From a virus, in the IMG/VR virus record IMGVR_UViG_3300025769_000199, positions 1 to 48,721 of that record: a stretch of DNA of 48,721 bases; one strand, written 5' to 3'. The notes under the pieces are model-generated. The model saw only the letters and a list, made by a program, of their open reading frames with translations, was not told the origin of the DNA and ran no database searches. This document shows, one piece after another, positions 38,387 to 47,403 of the stretch; position 1 is the stretch's first letter; each line of letters opens with the position of its first letter. The translations under genes and the position numbers were made by a program.

Positions 38387-39995
38387 TCATTACTTAGGCA
38401 ACCCACTACTAAAGGCTGCCGGAGTCGAACAACAATTTACGCAAGAAGAGATCAAAGAATATATTAAGTGTTCTCAAGATCCTATTCACTTCATCAAGAA
38501 CTATATTCAGATCGTGTCACTTGATAAGGGTCTTGTTCCATTTGAATTGTGGGACTTTCAAGAAGAAGTTGTAGAGACAGTTCATAATAATCGTTTTGTA
38601 ATTTGCAAGTTCCCTCGACAGACGGGAAAGAGTACGACCATGATTGCGTACATCTTGCACTATGTTCTGTTCAATGACAACATGAATGTGGCCATTCTCG
38701 CCAACAAACTTGCAACTGCACGAGAGTTGTTGTCACGATTACAACTGGCATATGAAAACTTGCCAAAATGGTTGCAACAGGGCGTGATATCTTGGAACAA
38801 AGGATCGATCGAACTCGAAAACGGATCTAGAATCATTGCCTCTGCAACGTCATCAAGTGCAGTTCGTGGTGGATCTTTCAATATGATCTTCCTTGACGAA
38901 TTTGCCTATGTTCCGCACGAAGTGGCCGATGAGTTCTTCAGTTCGGTATACCCAACCATTTCATCTGGTAAGGATACAAAAATCTTGATCGTGTCCACCC
39001 CGAGAGGTATGAATCTCTTCTACAAATACTGGGTGGGGGCAAATAAGAAAGAAGGTGAACCGGGCAAGAATACATATGTCCCGATTGAGGTACACTGGTC
39101 GCAAGTCCCCGGCAGAGATGAGAAATGGAAAAAAGAAACGATTGCGAACTCGTCGGAGGAACAATTCCGCACTGAGTTTGAATGTGAGTTCTTGGGTTCG
39201 GTAAACACTCTAATTTCTCCTGCTAAGTTGAAGTGTATGACTTTCGAGTCACCTATACAGAAAAAAGAAGAAGGACTTAAGGTATACAAAAAACCAGAAA
39301 AGGATAGACAATACTTCATCACTGTGGACACCTCCAGAGGTCTAGGGCAGGACTACCACGCATTTGTCGTGTTCGATACGACCGAGAGTCCATATGAAGT
39401 TGTTGCTACGTTTAGAAATAACGAAATGCCACCGATGGTTTATCCAAACGTAATATATCAAACCGCAAAAGAATACAATGAAGCTCAGGTATTGTGTGAA
39501 CTGAACGACATTGGTGGTCAGGTTGCTGACATCCTTCGCAATGATTTGGAATATGAGAACATGTTATCTACTTCTATGAAAGGTAGATCTGGACAGGTTC
39601 TTGGTGAAGGGTTCGGTCAACAGGTAACTTACGGTATGAAAATGACGCAACCAGTGAAAAAAATTGGTTGTTCTACGTTAAAGAGTTTTATTGAAACTGA
39701 TAAACTTATAATCAACGATTACAATATTTTAGAAGAATTAATTAACTTTGTCTCGGTTCGTACCAGTTACGAGGCAGATGCAGGACATAATGATGACTTG
39801 GTAATGTGTCTTGTTATATTCTCATGGATGACCACTCAGAAGTATTTTCAAGAGTATTTTGATGTTGATCTTAGAAAACAATTATATGAGAATGAAATGA
39901 AATCTATCGAGGAAGATATCATGCCCTTTGGGTTTATTCAGGATGGATCCGACGGCGAAATCGAAATTGACTCAGACGGCAACATGTGGTTTTGA
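38367..39995 (+). CDS. 17: Terminase large subunit gp17
   Basis: A 542-residue protein (T4 gp17: 610). The ATPase has Walker A PRQTGKST at residues 83-90, Walker B IFLDE at 174-178 and coupling motif VSTPRG at 209-214. The C-terminal RNase-H-like nuclease has ITVDTSRG with Asp321, CELNDIGG with Glu378, and HNDDLVM near residue 474. The start ATG lies inside gp16 after GGAGGAGAAAG. It packages DNA into proheads and makes headful cuts. All catalytic residues look intact. Confidence 0.97.
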   Translation: MPRSETNHYLGNPLLKAAGVEQQFTQEEIKEYIKCSQDPIHFIKNYIQIVSLDKGLVPFELWDFQEEVVETVHNNRFVICKFPRQTGKSTTMIAYILHYVLFNDNMNVAILANKLATARELLSRLQLAYENLPKWLQQGVISWNKGSIELENGSRIIASATSSSAVRGGSFNMIFLDEFAYVPHEVADEFFSSVYPTISSGKDTKILIVSTPRGMNLFYKYWVGANKKEGEPGKNTYVPIEVHWSQVPGRDEKWKKETIANSSEEQFRTEFECEFLGSVNTLISPAKLKCMTFESPIQKKEEGLKVYKKPEKDRQYFITVDTSRGLGQDYHAFVVFDTTESPYEVVATFRNNEMPPMVYPNVIYQTAKEYNEAQVLCELNDIGGQVADILRNDLEYENMLSTSMKGRSGQVLGEGFGQQVTYGMKMTQPVKKIGCSTLKSFIETDKLIINDYNILEELINFVSVRTSYEADAGHNDDLVMCLVIFSWMTTQKYFQEYFDVDLRKQLYENEMKSIEEDIMPFGFIQDGSDGEIEIDSDGNMWF

Positions 39996-40001
39996 AAAAC
40001 G

Positions 40002-40015
40002 GATTTTACTAAATA
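40002..40015 (+). promoter_or_regulatory. Candidate late promoter upstream of gp18
   Basis: GATTTTACTAAATA at 40002-40015 is identical over 14 bases to the sequence before gp22 (48047-48060). It lies 39 bases before the gp18 ATG, with AAAGGAG between. Confidence 0.7.
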
Positions 40016-40054
40016 TCAAGACTATATTGAGATATTCTCACAAAGGAGAGCACA

Positions 40055-41884
40055 ATGGCCTTTCAAGTAAGTCCCGGCGTACAAGTAAAAGAATTAGATT
40101 TAACCACGATCGTCCCCACTATTGCCACGACTCCAGCAGGTTTCGTTGGTCTTTTCTCATGGGGCCCTGCAAATGAAGTTGCCACTGTTTCTTCTGAAAA
40201 CGAACTGAGAGAACTCTACGGCGAACCAAATGATGCGAACGCTGCATACTGGTGGACGGCCGCGAGTTTCCTTCGTTACGGAAGCAATCTTCAGGTTGTT
40301 CGTGCAGAACCAACCACATCACTAAATGCCGGTCACGGTGTTTCTGGTGGTGTTACTGGATGTTTCCCACTTACAGATAAACTCGCATCGACAACTGGTG
40401 CTCTACAAAGTGCAGATTATAGTTCCGGAACATTCGTTGCAAGGTATCCCGGAAAACTAGGCAACTCAATCGGTGTTGCCGTTTGGGATAGTGCCGCAAC
40501 TGGAGTTAGTGGTGCGGACGCTGGTACGTTTGCTGGTTGGGGTCCACAGGGCGCCACAGGTTTATGGGCCGCTTACTTCCGCGATGCACCAGACACATCA
40601 CAGGCCGCACAGAATGCCACTGGAATTACAACTGGTTTCAATGACGAAATTCACGTTCTGGTCTTTGATGCTGATGGTAAACTCACTGGAACAAAGAACA
40701 CTCCACTTGAAATTTACGAAGCCGTTTCAAAGGCAACCGACGCTAAACTTTCAGATGGATCGACCAACTACTACCGAAACCGAATCAACAATCTTTCGGA
40801 ATACGTCGCAGTTACCAAGGCTGTTGAACAATCTTCACCAACTGGTCTAAACCAAACAATCGGTGAAGTTTACAATGGAAACTCTGGTAATTCGTTCGGT
40901 GCATTCTTTGATGCTGTGGCCGGGGCCGCCGCTGGTGCAACAGCCAGTCGAGAACTTCGGAACGGTAAACAGTTCGCAGGTGGTACTGCCTCTGGTGGTG
41001 AGATCGGTGTTGCGACTGAAGTTGTTACACAGTACACTAACATCTTCGACAACGCAGAAGAAAGAGACGTATCCTTCCTCATCTCTGGTCCAGCTGATGC
41101 CACACTAAAGAACAGTCTCGTCGCTATTGCCGAAAGACGAAAAGATTGCATCGTAACTCTGTCACCAGATTCCGATGCGGTTGTAGAACAAAGTTCAGGA
41201 CAGGCCGCTGCCATCCTCGCCGATGCCGCTGCCGTCACAACTAAGTCATCCTTCGCTGTCATGGACAGTGGTTGGAAACTAGTTTACGATCCATACAACG
41301 ATGTATACCGATATGTCCCACTAAACGGTGACATCGCCGGTCTTATGGTTGCATCTGATCAGGATTCAGAACCTTGGTTCTCCCCGGCCGGTTTCAACCG
41401 TGGTAGACTACGAAATGTAATTAAACTTGCATACAGTCCCAACAAGGCCGACCGCGATGCTCTCTATGTTAAGGGAGTAAACCCAGTCGTTGCCTTCGAA
41501 TCAGAAGGTGTAGTCCTATTTGGTGACAAGACCATGCTTGCGAAACCAAGTGCATTCGATCGAATTAATGTTCGTCGTTTGTTCAACATTCTTGAGAAAT
41601 CAATCTCCACTGCTGCGAAGTTCTCACTCTTCGAATTCAACGATGAGTTTACAAGAGCGTCCTTCCGCAACTTGGTCGAACCATTCCTCAGAGATGTTCA
41701 GGCAAGAAGAGGTATCTTTGACTTCAAGGTTGTTTGTGACGAATCAAACAACACACCAGTCGTGATTGATAGAAACGAATTTGTTGCAGACATCTACATC
41801 AAACCAGCCCGTTCCATCAACTTTATTACTCTGAACTTTATCGCTACTCCAACTGGTGTAGACTTTGAAGAAATTGGTGCTTGA
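40055..41884 (+). CDS. 18: Tail sheath protein gp18
   Basis: A 609-residue protein (T4 gp18: 659). The N-terminus FQVSPGVQVKELDLTTIVPTIATTPAGFVGLFSWGPANEVATVSSENELRELYG is the sheath signature. A variable protruding part fills the middle. The C-terminal contractile core has YVKGVNPVVAFESEGVVLFGDKTM, RINVRRLFNILEKSI and VEPFLRDVQARRGIFDFKVVCDE. It forms the contractile tail sheath. The gene has its own late promoter, as expected for a highly expressed protein. Confidence 0.96.
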   Translation: MAFQVSPGVQVKELDLTTIVPTIATTPAGFVGLFSWGPANEVATVSSENELRELYGEPNDANAAYWWTAASFLRYGSNLQVVRAEPTTSLNAGHGVSGGVTGCFPLTDKLASTTGALQSADYSSGTFVARYPGKLGNSIGVAVWDSAATGVSGADAGTFAGWGPQGATGLWAAYFRDAPDTSQAAQNATGITTGFNDEIHVLVFDADGKLTGTKNTPLEIYEAVSKATDAKLSDGSTNYYRNRINNLSEYVAVTKAVEQSSPTGLNQTIGEVYNGNSGNSFGAFFDAVAGAAAGATASRELRNGKQFAGGTASGGEIGVATEVVTQYTNIFDNAEERDVSFLISGPADATLKNSLVAIAERRKDCIVTLSPDSDAVVEQSSGQAAAILADAAAVTTKSSFAVMDSGWKLVYDPYNDVYRYVPLNGDIAGLMVASDQDSEPWFSPAGFNRGRLRNVIKLAYSPNKADRDALYVKGVNPVVAFESEGVVLFGDKTMLAKPSAFDRINVRRLFNILEKSISTAAKFSLFEFNDEFTRASFRNLVEPFLRDVQARRGIFDFKVVCDESNNTPVVIDRNEFVADIYIKPARSINFITLNFIATPTGVDFEEIGA

Positions 41885-41898
41885 TTTTAAAAATCTCG

Positions 41899-41906
41899 TA
41901 TAAATA
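41899..41906 (+). promoter_or_regulatory. Late promoter motif TATAAATA upstream of gp19
   Basis: An exact T4-type late box, 15 bases after the gp18 stop and 26 bases before the gp19 ATG, with AGGAG between. Confidence 0.72.
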
Positions 41907-41932
41907 AAGTAGAAAGAAACTAGGAGTCCCAA

Positions 41933-42520
41933 ATGCCTTCACTAAAAGTCGATCAGATTAAACAAGTTCTTAAGGGCGGTGTACGAAGTAATCTCTTCCA
42001 AATCACCGTTAACAGAACGGCGTCAGGAATTAATGTTCCTGCTCTTCCGTTCGGTGATAATGGACAGAACCTTTCTGTTCTTGTAAGAGCTGGTCAAATT
42101 CCAGCCTCTACCATTGCACCAATCGAAGTTCCTTTCCGTGGAACCCGATTCAAGACAATTGGCGAGAGAACATTCGAGCCATGGACCATGACAGTTTATA
42201 ACGATCAAGACATGCAGATTCGTGGATTCTTTGAAGAGTGGGCAAACGCCATGAAGGGGTTTGCATCGAACGTAGGACAACAAGATCCAAGCACTCTGTT
42301 TGGTATTGTTGAAATTCGTCAACTGAACATGGCAGGAGAAATCATCGGTCAACCTTGGGTACTCCAAGACTGCTGGCCATCAGACATCAGTGCAATTGAC
42401 CTCTCCAATGATGCAGAAGGTGCCTTATCAGAGTTCTCCGTTACTTGGCAATACCAGTACTGGACACATCAACCGTTTACTGATGGTCCTAACATTGATG
42501 TCAACAACGCCGGTCTTTGA
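41933..42520 (+). CDS. 19: Tail tube protein gp19
   Basis: A 195-residue protein (T4 gp19: 163). Tube family pattern: KGGVRSNLFQITVN, LVRAGQIPASTIAPIEVPFRGTRFKTIGERTFEPWTMTVYNDQDMQIRGFFEEWANAM, then WVLQDCWPSDISAIDLSNDAEGALSEFSVTWQYQYW. Hexamers stack to form the inner tube. The gene sits between sheath and portal as in T4. Confidence 0.96.
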   Translation: MPSLKVDQIKQVLKGGVRSNLFQITVNRTASGINVPALPFGDNGQNLSVLVRAGQIPASTIAPIEVPFRGTRFKTIGERTFEPWTMTVYNDQDMQIRGFFEEWANAMKGFASNVGQQDPSTLFGIVEIRQLNMAGEIIGQPWVLQDCWPSDISAIDLSNDAEGALSEFSVTWQYQYWTHQPFTDGPNIDVNNAGL

Positions 42521-42545
42521 TATATTTTAAAATGAAGGAAGTGAT

Positions 42546-44108
42546 ATGCCGAACTTATTTGGTTTCTCATTCGGGAAGAACAATAAAGACTTAGATAGCA
42601 CCATCATCCAACCAGATGGTACACTAGTAAACCCATCATTTGTCCCACCAGAGGTCGATGATGGGTCTACTGTTGTTGGTGGTGGTGGACATTATGGACA
42701 ATACCTAGATTTAGATGGTGCAGTTCGTAGTGATGCTGAGATGATAATTAAATATCGTGCAATGACATCTCATGCTGAAATTGAGATGGCGATGGAAGAT
42801 ATCATAAACGAAGCAATCGTCTATGAACTTGACTATCCCTCAGTAAAACTCAGACTCGATCAGTCTAGTCTACCAGATACAATCAAAGATAAAGTGACCG
42901 AAGAGTTTAACACTGTTCTTCGATTACTAAATTTTGCAAACAAAGGTTACGAAATCTTTAGACGATGGTATATTGATGGTCGGTTGTATTATCATATTAT
43001 CGTAGATCCTGCTGCTACCAAAAAAGGTATCAAAGAACTTCGTGCAATTGATGCTGTAAAAATCAAAAAAATCAAAAAGATTGATAAGGTAAAAGACCCA
43101 TCAACTCAGGTTCCTATCATAACCAAAGTCGAAGACTTTTACATCTATTATGATAAAGCATACATGGACCGTTATGGTGGAGGCGGGGTGTCTGTTGTAA
43201 ATAACCAAGGCATCGATGGTATCAAAATTGCAAAGGAAGCAATTTGTTATGTACCATCTGGAATGTATGACTTTGAAAACAAACGAGTAACTGGTTATCT
43301 TCAGAAGGCAATTAAACCACTAAATCAACTTCGCATGATTGAAGACGCTGTAGTAATCTACCGTATCTCCAGAGCCCCCGAACGAAGAATTTTCTACATT
43401 GATGTTGGTTCACTGCCAAAAACCAAGGCAGAACAGTACCTTCGAGAGATCATGAACAAGTATCGAAATAAACTAGTGTACGATGCTTCTACAGGTGAAC
43501 TCAAAGATGACAAGAAACACATGACAATGCTTGAAGATTTCTGGTTACCTCGTCGTGAAGGCGGTAGAGGAACCGAAATTAGCACACTAGATGGTGGTCA
43601 GAATCTAGGCGAGATGGAAGATGTAGAATACTTCAAGAAGAAACTGTACAGAGCCCTCAATGTTCCTGTTACTCGACTCGAACCAGACAGTGGTTTCAAT
43701 ATGGGCAGAGCATCAGAGATTACAAGAGACGAACTTAAGTTCTCTAAATTCGTAGACAAGTTACGTTCTGCTTTCTCTCAACTCTTTATTAACCTTCTTA
43801 AGACTCAGGTTATTCTTAAGGGTATCATGAGAGAAGAGGAGTGGAGAGCAATGGAACAGGATATTCGTTTTGACTATATTCGGGACTCTTACTTCACAGA
43901 ATTAAAAAATGCTGAGATGATGAAAGAACGTCTAGAAATTCTACAACAAATGGAAGAGTTTATAGGTACTTACTATTCAAGAGACTTTGTTCGCAAGAAT
44001 GTGCTTCGACAGACTGAAGAAGAAATTAAAGAAATGGAAGCACAAATTCAAGCAGAAGAACAAAGTGGTGATATAGATACTAATGCAGACCAAGACAATC
44101 GGGAGTAG
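42546..44108 (+). CDS. 20: Portal vertex protein gp20
   Basis: A 520-residue protein (T4 gp20: 524). Portal features: YLDLDGAVRSDAEMIIKYRAMTSHAEIEMAMEDIINEAIVYE, the stretch LRAIDAVKIKKIKKIDKVK, SGMYDFENKRVTGYLQKAIKPLNQLRMIEDAVVIYRISRAPERRIFYIDVGSLPK, and DGGQNLGEMEDVEYFKKKLYRALNVPVTRLE. The C-terminus is helical and acidic. Twelve copies form the DNA entry ring and nucleate the prohead. AAGGAAG precedes the ATG. Confidence 0.97.
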   Translation: MPNLFGFSFGKNNKDLDSTIIQPDGTLVNPSFVPPEVDDGSTVVGGGGHYGQYLDLDGAVRSDAEMIIKYRAMTSHAEIEMAMEDIINEAIVYELDYPSVKLRLDQSSLPDTIKDKVTEEFNTVLRLLNFANKGYEIFRRWYIDGRLYYHIIVDPAATKKGIKELRAIDAVKIKKIKKIDKVKDPSTQVPIITKVEDFYIYYDKAYMDRYGGGGVSVVNNQGIDGIKIAKEAICYVPSGMYDFENKRVTGYLQKAIKPLNQLRMIEDAVVIYRISRAPERRIFYIDVGSLPKTKAEQYLREIMNKYRNKLVYDASTGELKDDKKHMTMLEDFWLPRREGGRGTEISTLDGGQNLGEMEDVEYFKKKLYRALNVPVTRLEPDSGFNMGRASEITRDELKFSKFVDKLRSAFSQLFINLLKTQVILKGIMREEEWRAMEQDIRFDYIRDSYFTELKNAEMMKERLEILQQMEEFIGTYYSRDFVRKNVLRQTEEEIKEMEAQIQAEEQSGDIDTNADQDNRE

Positions 44109-44111
44109 TAA

Positions 44112-44612
44112 ATGGCTTCAGCAAATTACGACATTTCACACGAACAGGGAACCAACTTCGTTCTCAACATAAACTATTATGATGAGTCTGGTATTCCTGT
44201 TAATCTATCTCAAGGTTATTGGGCCCAGATGGATGTGAGAGGTCAGCGATACGAACTCGACACCAATAATGATACATTGAAACTTAGATTTTCTACCTCG
44301 AACACATATGGTGTAACTGGAACTATTGTAAACGGGGGAAGAACTGCGGGTCACATATCTCTTGATGGAGAGTTTGTTTATAGAGATGACCTAGAAGGTG
44401 CAACCACCAGTGGAGTTACTGGTCAAATTTCGTTGTCATTCCCCAAAGAAATCTCTAGACAATTATCATCTGGATCATCTTTATACGATCTTTTCTTATA
44501 TGATGATCGAGGAATCTCCAGTGGAACTACTGGTGATGCCTATGCTGAAAAACTACTTTCCGGTAAATTTATAATCGCACCAGCTATCTCAGATCCCGAA
44601 TTCGGAGGTTGA
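44112..44612 (+). CDS. Small beta-rich virion protein, BppU-like pattern
   Basis: A 166-residue protein starting four bases after the portal stop. The start MASANYDISHEQGTNFVLNINYYDESGIPVNLSQGYWAQMDVRGQ resembles small phage proteins of the form x-D-x-x-x-x-Q-G-x-x-(F/Y)-x-x-x-(I/L)-x-Y-x-D-x-x-G-x-P-(V/I)-(N/D)-L. These are an immunoglobulin-like fold often next to fibre or decoration genes (BppU N-terminal type). Later it has SSLYDLFLYDDRG and KLLSGKFIIAPAIS, which match the C-terminal strands of that fold. Likely a virion decoration or adaptor protein; not verified. Confidence 0.75.
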   Translation: MASANYDISHEQGTNFVLNINYYDESGIPVNLSQGYWAQMDVRGQRYELDTNNDTLKLRFSTSNTYGVTGTIVNGGRTAGHISLDGEFVYRDDLEGATTSGVTGQISLSFPKEISRQLSSGSSLYDLFLYDDRGISSGTTGDAYAEKLLSGKFIIAPAISDPEFGG

Positions 44613-44615
44613 TAA

Positions 44616-45542
44616 ATGCCTCTATTACAGGTAGTCAATTCTACTAAATTTGAAATAGGTAGATTTGGTGGTTCATTTATAGATCTATACAAAGTTCCAA
44701 AAGAATTAAATACTGGACAAGGTAAATATCTACCAAGAAATGTAAATCCAACCGTTTCATCAGGAGCGGTTAGTATTGGTATGGGAACTAATGTATGTGT
44801 TTCTGGATTCAAACAAAACCCAGAAAGAAGATCTTATTTTTCGATTGATCTAACTGCACTAAGAGTACCAGTAGAGACATGCGGAACCCCCGAAGGAAAA
44901 CAAAAATTCTTCGATCAGTTCAGATCACCATGCCCACATGATGATCCGTTCTTAAACAGAGATCCAAACCAAGACTACATTAATGGTGAGAATATATTAG
45001 ATACAGTATTCGGAAATAAAAAGTATCAGGCAAGTGGCACTGGTAACAATGTGGAAGTTGTATCTGCAATTTCTTTCTCCCTTACAAAATCTACATCTTT
45101 TAATCCAACATACGACGCAACAATTGATGTTCACTGGGCAAGAGGCATGGACACATCTGGTAGTTGCCCTTCAGCTACAATACATCGTCCACTTATTGTC
45201 CCAGACCAGAGAAATGAAGAAGGATTAAATATTGCTAGATATGGTTACAAGGGTCAGTGGTGGTTGTCCGGTTCTCGATATTACTTAGAAATAAGACACG
45301 GACTCAACACCGAAGACTACAGTGCAATTGTAAATGACGGTGGTTGGTTTGTTCAGATTCCTAAAAAGAATTCTTTAATTCTCTCTAGATACATTGAACA
45401 AAGTACCTCTTTCCTAGAAAAAAATAAGAGATACGAACCAGAGGAATCAATGTTTGAACTACCGAAGGGTAGAATAAATGTAACAATATTCGCCGATCCG
45501 TGCGATATAACGGGACAAACTGACCCAGCGAGTGTAGGTTAA
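44616..45542 (+). CDS. Hypothetical virion protein
   Basis: A 308-residue protein four bases after the preceding stop. It is beta-rich, with a first part FEIGRFGGSFIDLYKVPKEL and a middle FSIDLTALRVPVETCGTPEGKQKFFDQFRSPCPHDDPFLN. Later strands are ISFSLTKSTSFNPTYDATIDVHWARG and QWWLSGSRYYLEIRHGLN. A few Cys-Pro pairs link it by style to the next, Cys-rich protein. No family is recognised. It belongs to a three-gene block inserted between portal and prohead core genes, so a head decoration or neck-appendage role is plausible. Confidence 0.75.
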   Translation: MPLLQVVNSTKFEIGRFGGSFIDLYKVPKELNTGQGKYLPRNVNPTVSSGAVSIGMGTNVCVSGFKQNPERRSYFSIDLTALRVPVETCGTPEGKQKFFDQFRSPCPHDDPFLNRDPNQDYINGENILDTVFGNKKYQASGTGNNVEVVSAISFSLTKSTSFNPTYDATIDVHWARGMDTSGSCPSATIHRPLIVPDQRNEEGLNIARYGYKGQWWLSGSRYYLEIRHGLNTEDYSAIVNDGGWFVQIPKKNSLILSRYIEQSTSFLEKNKRYEPEESMFELPKGRINVTIFADPCDITGQTDPASVG

Positions 45543-45544
45543 TC

Positions 45545-46933
45545 ATGGCAGGTAGCAATCAAAAAATAACAGGTTATTTGAAGGTCATATCACCAACGGA
45601 CAGTACTCTAATAACGGGAGGTCCGAGTGTAAATTTGTTGCGGCTTTCTCGTAGACGCGATGAAATAGTTTTAGACTTGACACTAAGAGACAAGAAAAAT
45701 CACTATTTCTATGATGATCACAATGCTAAATTTTTTATGTCAGAACCATGTCCTCCTTGTCCAGACGGAAGAGAAATCGAACAAGGTTGCGGTCAGGATC
45801 TATGTGATGTTGATCCATTCAATCCTATCGGCGGTGGCATAGGTGTTGTTACTAATGTCAGCAATCCTGGCGGAGAAGACAACGGTGGTGGTGGCGGTGG
45901 TGGTTTTAGATCACCTCCAATTTTTCAACCACCAGTTCCCCCTAGACCCCGACCACCAGAAGAGGAAGAAGAGGAAGTACCAGAAGAAGGTTGTCCCGAA
46001 GGTGTTACGCGATATGGTAGAGTCGGAGACGCTTGTAGTGAAGAATGTTGTTTCTGCGGAGATGTGCAACATTGTGTAGAAATAACTTCATACAAATCGG
46101 GGTTTGTAGTTAGACAGTGTTCAAAAGAAGGATTTGATCCAGACGGACCATGTGCTTTTTTTGATCGTTGTGTCTGTCCAATATGTGATTGTACAGGCGC
46201 CGCTTGCGATGATGTTGAACTAGGTGATTATTGTTACTGCCCATGTCAATTAACAAGACAACAACCAAGTGTAAATTTCGAAGTCTGTGAAACTAAAACT
46301 GTAAAAGCATGTTGGTCCCCCGGTGATGGACTTGAAGATAATGGCAGAATGAAATTTAGTAGCAGTGATGGTACTACAGCGTTCCTAGATTTTGAGACGG
46401 GTTCATTTATACCCGGAAATTTAGGAAGTGGACTACAACACAGTGAGGATAATACGGTTGAGGATCCAGATGAACCCGGACAGTTTGATAATTGCCCGCA
46501 AGATCAAGCTCCTATATTTGGTCCGTGTTTGTTAGGTTGCGGTTATGGAGAAGGATTTGATTGTGAACCTAACGAAGTCATTCCACCAGAAGGAAATCGA
46601 GGTGGATGTCAATCCGGGTCAACAACATATTACACATACGCATGTTACGGTATTCTTACATGTCCACAAGGAACACACCAATCTTCTTGTGCAAGAGTTC
46701 CACGCATAACCTTCTCTTGGTATAAGGTAGAACTAGGTAATCCTTCAGGTGAGTATGGCATACCAGAACCACAACCTATTGGTTTACCATCAGGTGGTCC
46801 GTTATATTCACCGGCAACTGATTGTCAAACTAGAACTTCTTCTTCATGTGATCAACAGTCGGATGGAGCCTTACCTCCAGATTACCAAACAGATTTTGGT
46901 GGTATCTTATACCCACCTCCCCTTGGGGGATAA
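45545..46933 (+). CDS. Very cysteine-rich virion protein
   Basis: A 462-residue protein with about three dozen cysteines. An N-terminal beta region (SLITGGP-type, RRRDEIVLDLTLRDKKNHYFYD) is followed by CPPCPDGREIEQGCGQDLCD, a poly-Gly run, PPVPPRPRPPEEEEEEVPEEGC, then dense Cys modules such as ACSEECCFCGDVQHC, CVCPICDCTGAAC and YCYCPCQ. The C-terminal part (CLLGCGYGEGFDCEP, ACYGILTCPQGTHQSSC) is again Cys-rich. The spacing is reminiscent of small extracellular disulfide modules, but no named domain fits well. Alternatively it binds metals. It is the third gene of the accessory block before the prohead core gene. Confidence 0.8.
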   Translation: MAGSNQKITGYLKVISPTDSTLITGGPSVNLLRLSRRRDEIVLDLTLRDKKNHYFYDDHNAKFFMSEPCPPCPDGREIEQGCGQDLCDVDPFNPIGGGIGVVTNVSNPGGEDNGGGGGGGFRSPPIFQPPVPPRPRPPEEEEEEVPEEGCPEGVTRYGRVGDACSEECCFCGDVQHCVEITSYKSGFVVRQCSKEGFDPDGPCAFFDRCVCPICDCTGAACDDVELGDYCYCPCQLTRQQPSVNFEVCETKTVKACWSPGDGLEDNGRMKFSSSDGTTAFLDFETGSFIPGNLGSGLQHSEDNTVEDPDEPGQFDNCPQDQAPIFGPCLLGCGYGEGFDCEPNEVIPPEGNRGGCQSGSTTYYTYACYGILTCPQGTHQSSCARVPRITFSWYKVELGNPSGEYGIPEPQPIGLPSGGPLYSPATDCQTRTSSSCDQQSDGALPPDYQTDFGGILYPPPLGG

Positions 46934-46945
46934 AAAACACTTTTT

Positions 46946-46953
46946 TATAAATA
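46946..46953 (+). promoter_or_regulatory. Late promoter motif TATAAATA before the prohead core gene
   Basis: An exact box, 13 bases after the stop of the Cys-rich gene and 26 bases before ATG 46979, with AAGGAG between. It starts the prohead block. Confidence 0.72.
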
Positions 46954-46978
46954 TACAAGAACTCTAAGGAGACTTTAA

Positions 46979-47380
46979 ATGTCACACATTAACAGAATTA
47001 TTGAGGGGTTAATCGAAGAGAACCCATCAGAAGTAAAACAAGCTATCGAGGATACTCTCATGAGCAAACTTGCCGATAGGCTTGAGATTGCAAGAGAAGA
47101 AATTGCCTCTGCCATTCTCGACGAGAAGAAGAAAGATCTTGAGAAGGAACTCGAAGACGACGAAACCGGCGAGTCTTTCCCAGAAAAAGATGAAGAAGAA
47201 GAAGAAATAGATGACGAAGACGAGGACGAAGAAGTAAAGCCAAAAAAGAAAGTTAAAGAAGGTTTAGATGCAGTTGGCAAAGAAGACAAAGATGTTGACA
47301 ACGATGGTGATGTAGATTCCTCGGACTCTTATCTCAAGAACCGAAGAAAAACAATCGCCAACAAAATGAAGTCCCGCTGA
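46979..47380 (+). CDS. Prohead core protein, gp67/gp68-like
   Basis: A 133-residue protein. The N-terminal helical part ([45 protein letters not shown]) is followed by a run rich in Glu and Asp, similar in layout to T4 gp67 (helix, then poly-acid). The C-terminal part has [30 protein letters not shown]. Its D-x-D-x-D-G-D-x-D motif looks like a calcium-binding EF loop, followed by a basic end seen in marine T4-like core proteins. It is probably an inner scaffold component cleaved by gp21. Position between portal and gp21 equals T4 genes 67-68. Confidence 0.75.
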   Translation: MSHINRIIEGLIEENPSEVKQAIEDTLMSKLADRLEIAREEIASAILDEKKKDLEKELEDDETGESFPEKDEEEEEIDDEDEDEEVKPKKKVKEGLDAVGKEDKDVDNDGDVDSSDSYLKNRRKTIANKMKSR

Positions 47381-47403
47381 TAAAACCTTAAGAAAGAAGA
47401 ACT

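Noticed and set aside
46975-47301. Minus-strand ORF rich in Ser opposite the prohead core gene
   Set aside because: It is the antisense shadow of the Glu/Asp/Lys-rich core gene; the composition is explained by GAA/GAT codons.
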